A DNA stretch of 64,000 nucleotides from contig NC_087062.1 of the NCBI RefSeq assembly GCF_963678635.1, positions 41,928,395 through 41,992,394 on the forward strand, in the 5' to 3' direction. Shown here piece by piece: positions 63,594-64,000 of this stretch (position 1 is the stretch's first letter; every line of letters begins with the position of its first letter). Under the pieces are notes generated by a model. That model saw nothing but the letters and a program-made list of their open reading frames with translations, was not told the DNA's origin and did no database searches. The DNA is from Symsagittifera roscoffensis (Eukaryota; Xenacoelomorpha; Acoela; Convolutidae). Both the position numbers and the translations under genes were made by a program.

Positions 63594-64000
63594 AATTTTA
63601 GCCTTCATCCTAGATCATCTGAAAAATTCACAAAAGAAAAATAAAAAATAGCAAACTTCTTCAAAACTGTTTAAAACCCTATTAAATTTTTGCACCAACA
63701 ATTAAATAAATATAATACCAATGCAGTAAATTAATTTATAAATTTTTCCCCCATAAGCAGTAAATCTAATAATGATGAAAATTTGTAACTTAATTTCCCC
63801 CAACAACTAGCAGTAGAATTAAAATTCTATGTAGTAAATTCATAAGAAGCAAATGCAGTACTAACCTTTTGATATTTTCATTCACTCGCATAAGAATTCT
63901 ATCCAAACTCGCACAGCTCGCCCACGAAGAATTGTTTAAAATAATGAATTTCAGTTCCAAGCTTTCACACTCGATAACTCTAACACAAGATAACACGTTT
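63594..64000 (+). other. 3' untranslated region of the plus element, to window edge
   Basis: AC-rich, with repeated GCAGTAAAT and CCCCCA words. No ORF supported and no LTR start reached. Confidence 0.45.

Larger units (their letters stand above)
45260..64000 (+). mobile_element. Giant env-bearing Ty3/gypsy-type LTR element, plus strand, 3' end outside window
   Basis: LTR, leader, ORF0, gag, pol, ORF a, ORF b, ORF3, env-like, ORF5 and part of the 3' untranslated region, over 18.7 kb. PR-RT-RH-IN order and the integrase GPY/F module place pol in Ty3/gypsy (Metaviridae) rather than Bel/Pao or Copia. gag and pol are intact, while env, ORF3 and ORF5 are damaged, so it might still retrotranspose but could not make its complete envelope product. 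Confidence 0.9.

Overview
The window looks like a transposon-rich stretch of a nematode genome, probably Caenorhabditis or a close relative. The sequence is AT-rich, several candidate introns end in TTTTCAG or a similar acceptor, and almost everything recognisable is mobile or decayed. The species call is inference; no single-copy host marker is present apart from an orphan last exon of an aquaporin-like gene at 16.0-16.3 kb.

Layout: (1) 1-2.7 kb, minus strand: a decayed protein-primed B-family DNA polymerase of the Maverick/Polinton type, cut by the left edge of the window. (2) 2.9-14.5 kb: 'unit A', an unclassified repeat carrying fragments of several small or multi-exon genes (G1 to G7 here), two promoter-like arrays of inverted CCAAT boxes, a minisatellite and a 174-bp terminal repeat. 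(3) 15.0-16.3 kb: two small inverted-repeat elements and the aquaporin exon. (4) 16.6-30.8 kb, minus strand: a degenerate Ty3/gypsy-type LTR element, cut at its 5' end by a 200-base assembly gap (30811-31010). (5) 31.0-45.26 kb: 'unit B', a second copy of unit A, enlarged by a ~1.1 kb-per-arm palindrome and a ~1.6-2.0 kb tandem duplication. (6) 45.26 kb to the right edge, plus strand: a second, better preserved member of the same LTR family, whose 3' LTR lies outside the window.

The LTR family is the most remarkable part. The plus copy reads: 396-bp LTR (TG...CA), 1.26 kb leader, a basic 155-aa ORF0 overlapping gag, gag (1196 aa), pol (PR-RT-RNaseH-IN-GPY/F), two small membrane proteins, a Pro/Ser/Thr-rich ORF3, an envelope-like glycoprotein gene, and a large ORF5 overlapping the env stop by ATGA. 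At more than 18.7 kb it is far larger than a usual 5-10 kb Ty3/gypsy element. Wherever the minus copy can be read it has the same order, so the accessory genes belong to the family. gag and pol are open in the plus copy, but its env carries a ~640-bp internal inversion, ORF3 and ORF5 are frameshifted, and ORF5 is partly tandem-duplicated. The minus copy has lost its RT active site.

Units A and B share gene order, stop codons and promoter arrays, so they descend from one already partly broken ancestor. Copy B keeps better zinc-finger ligands, splice donors and reading frames than copy A in several genes.
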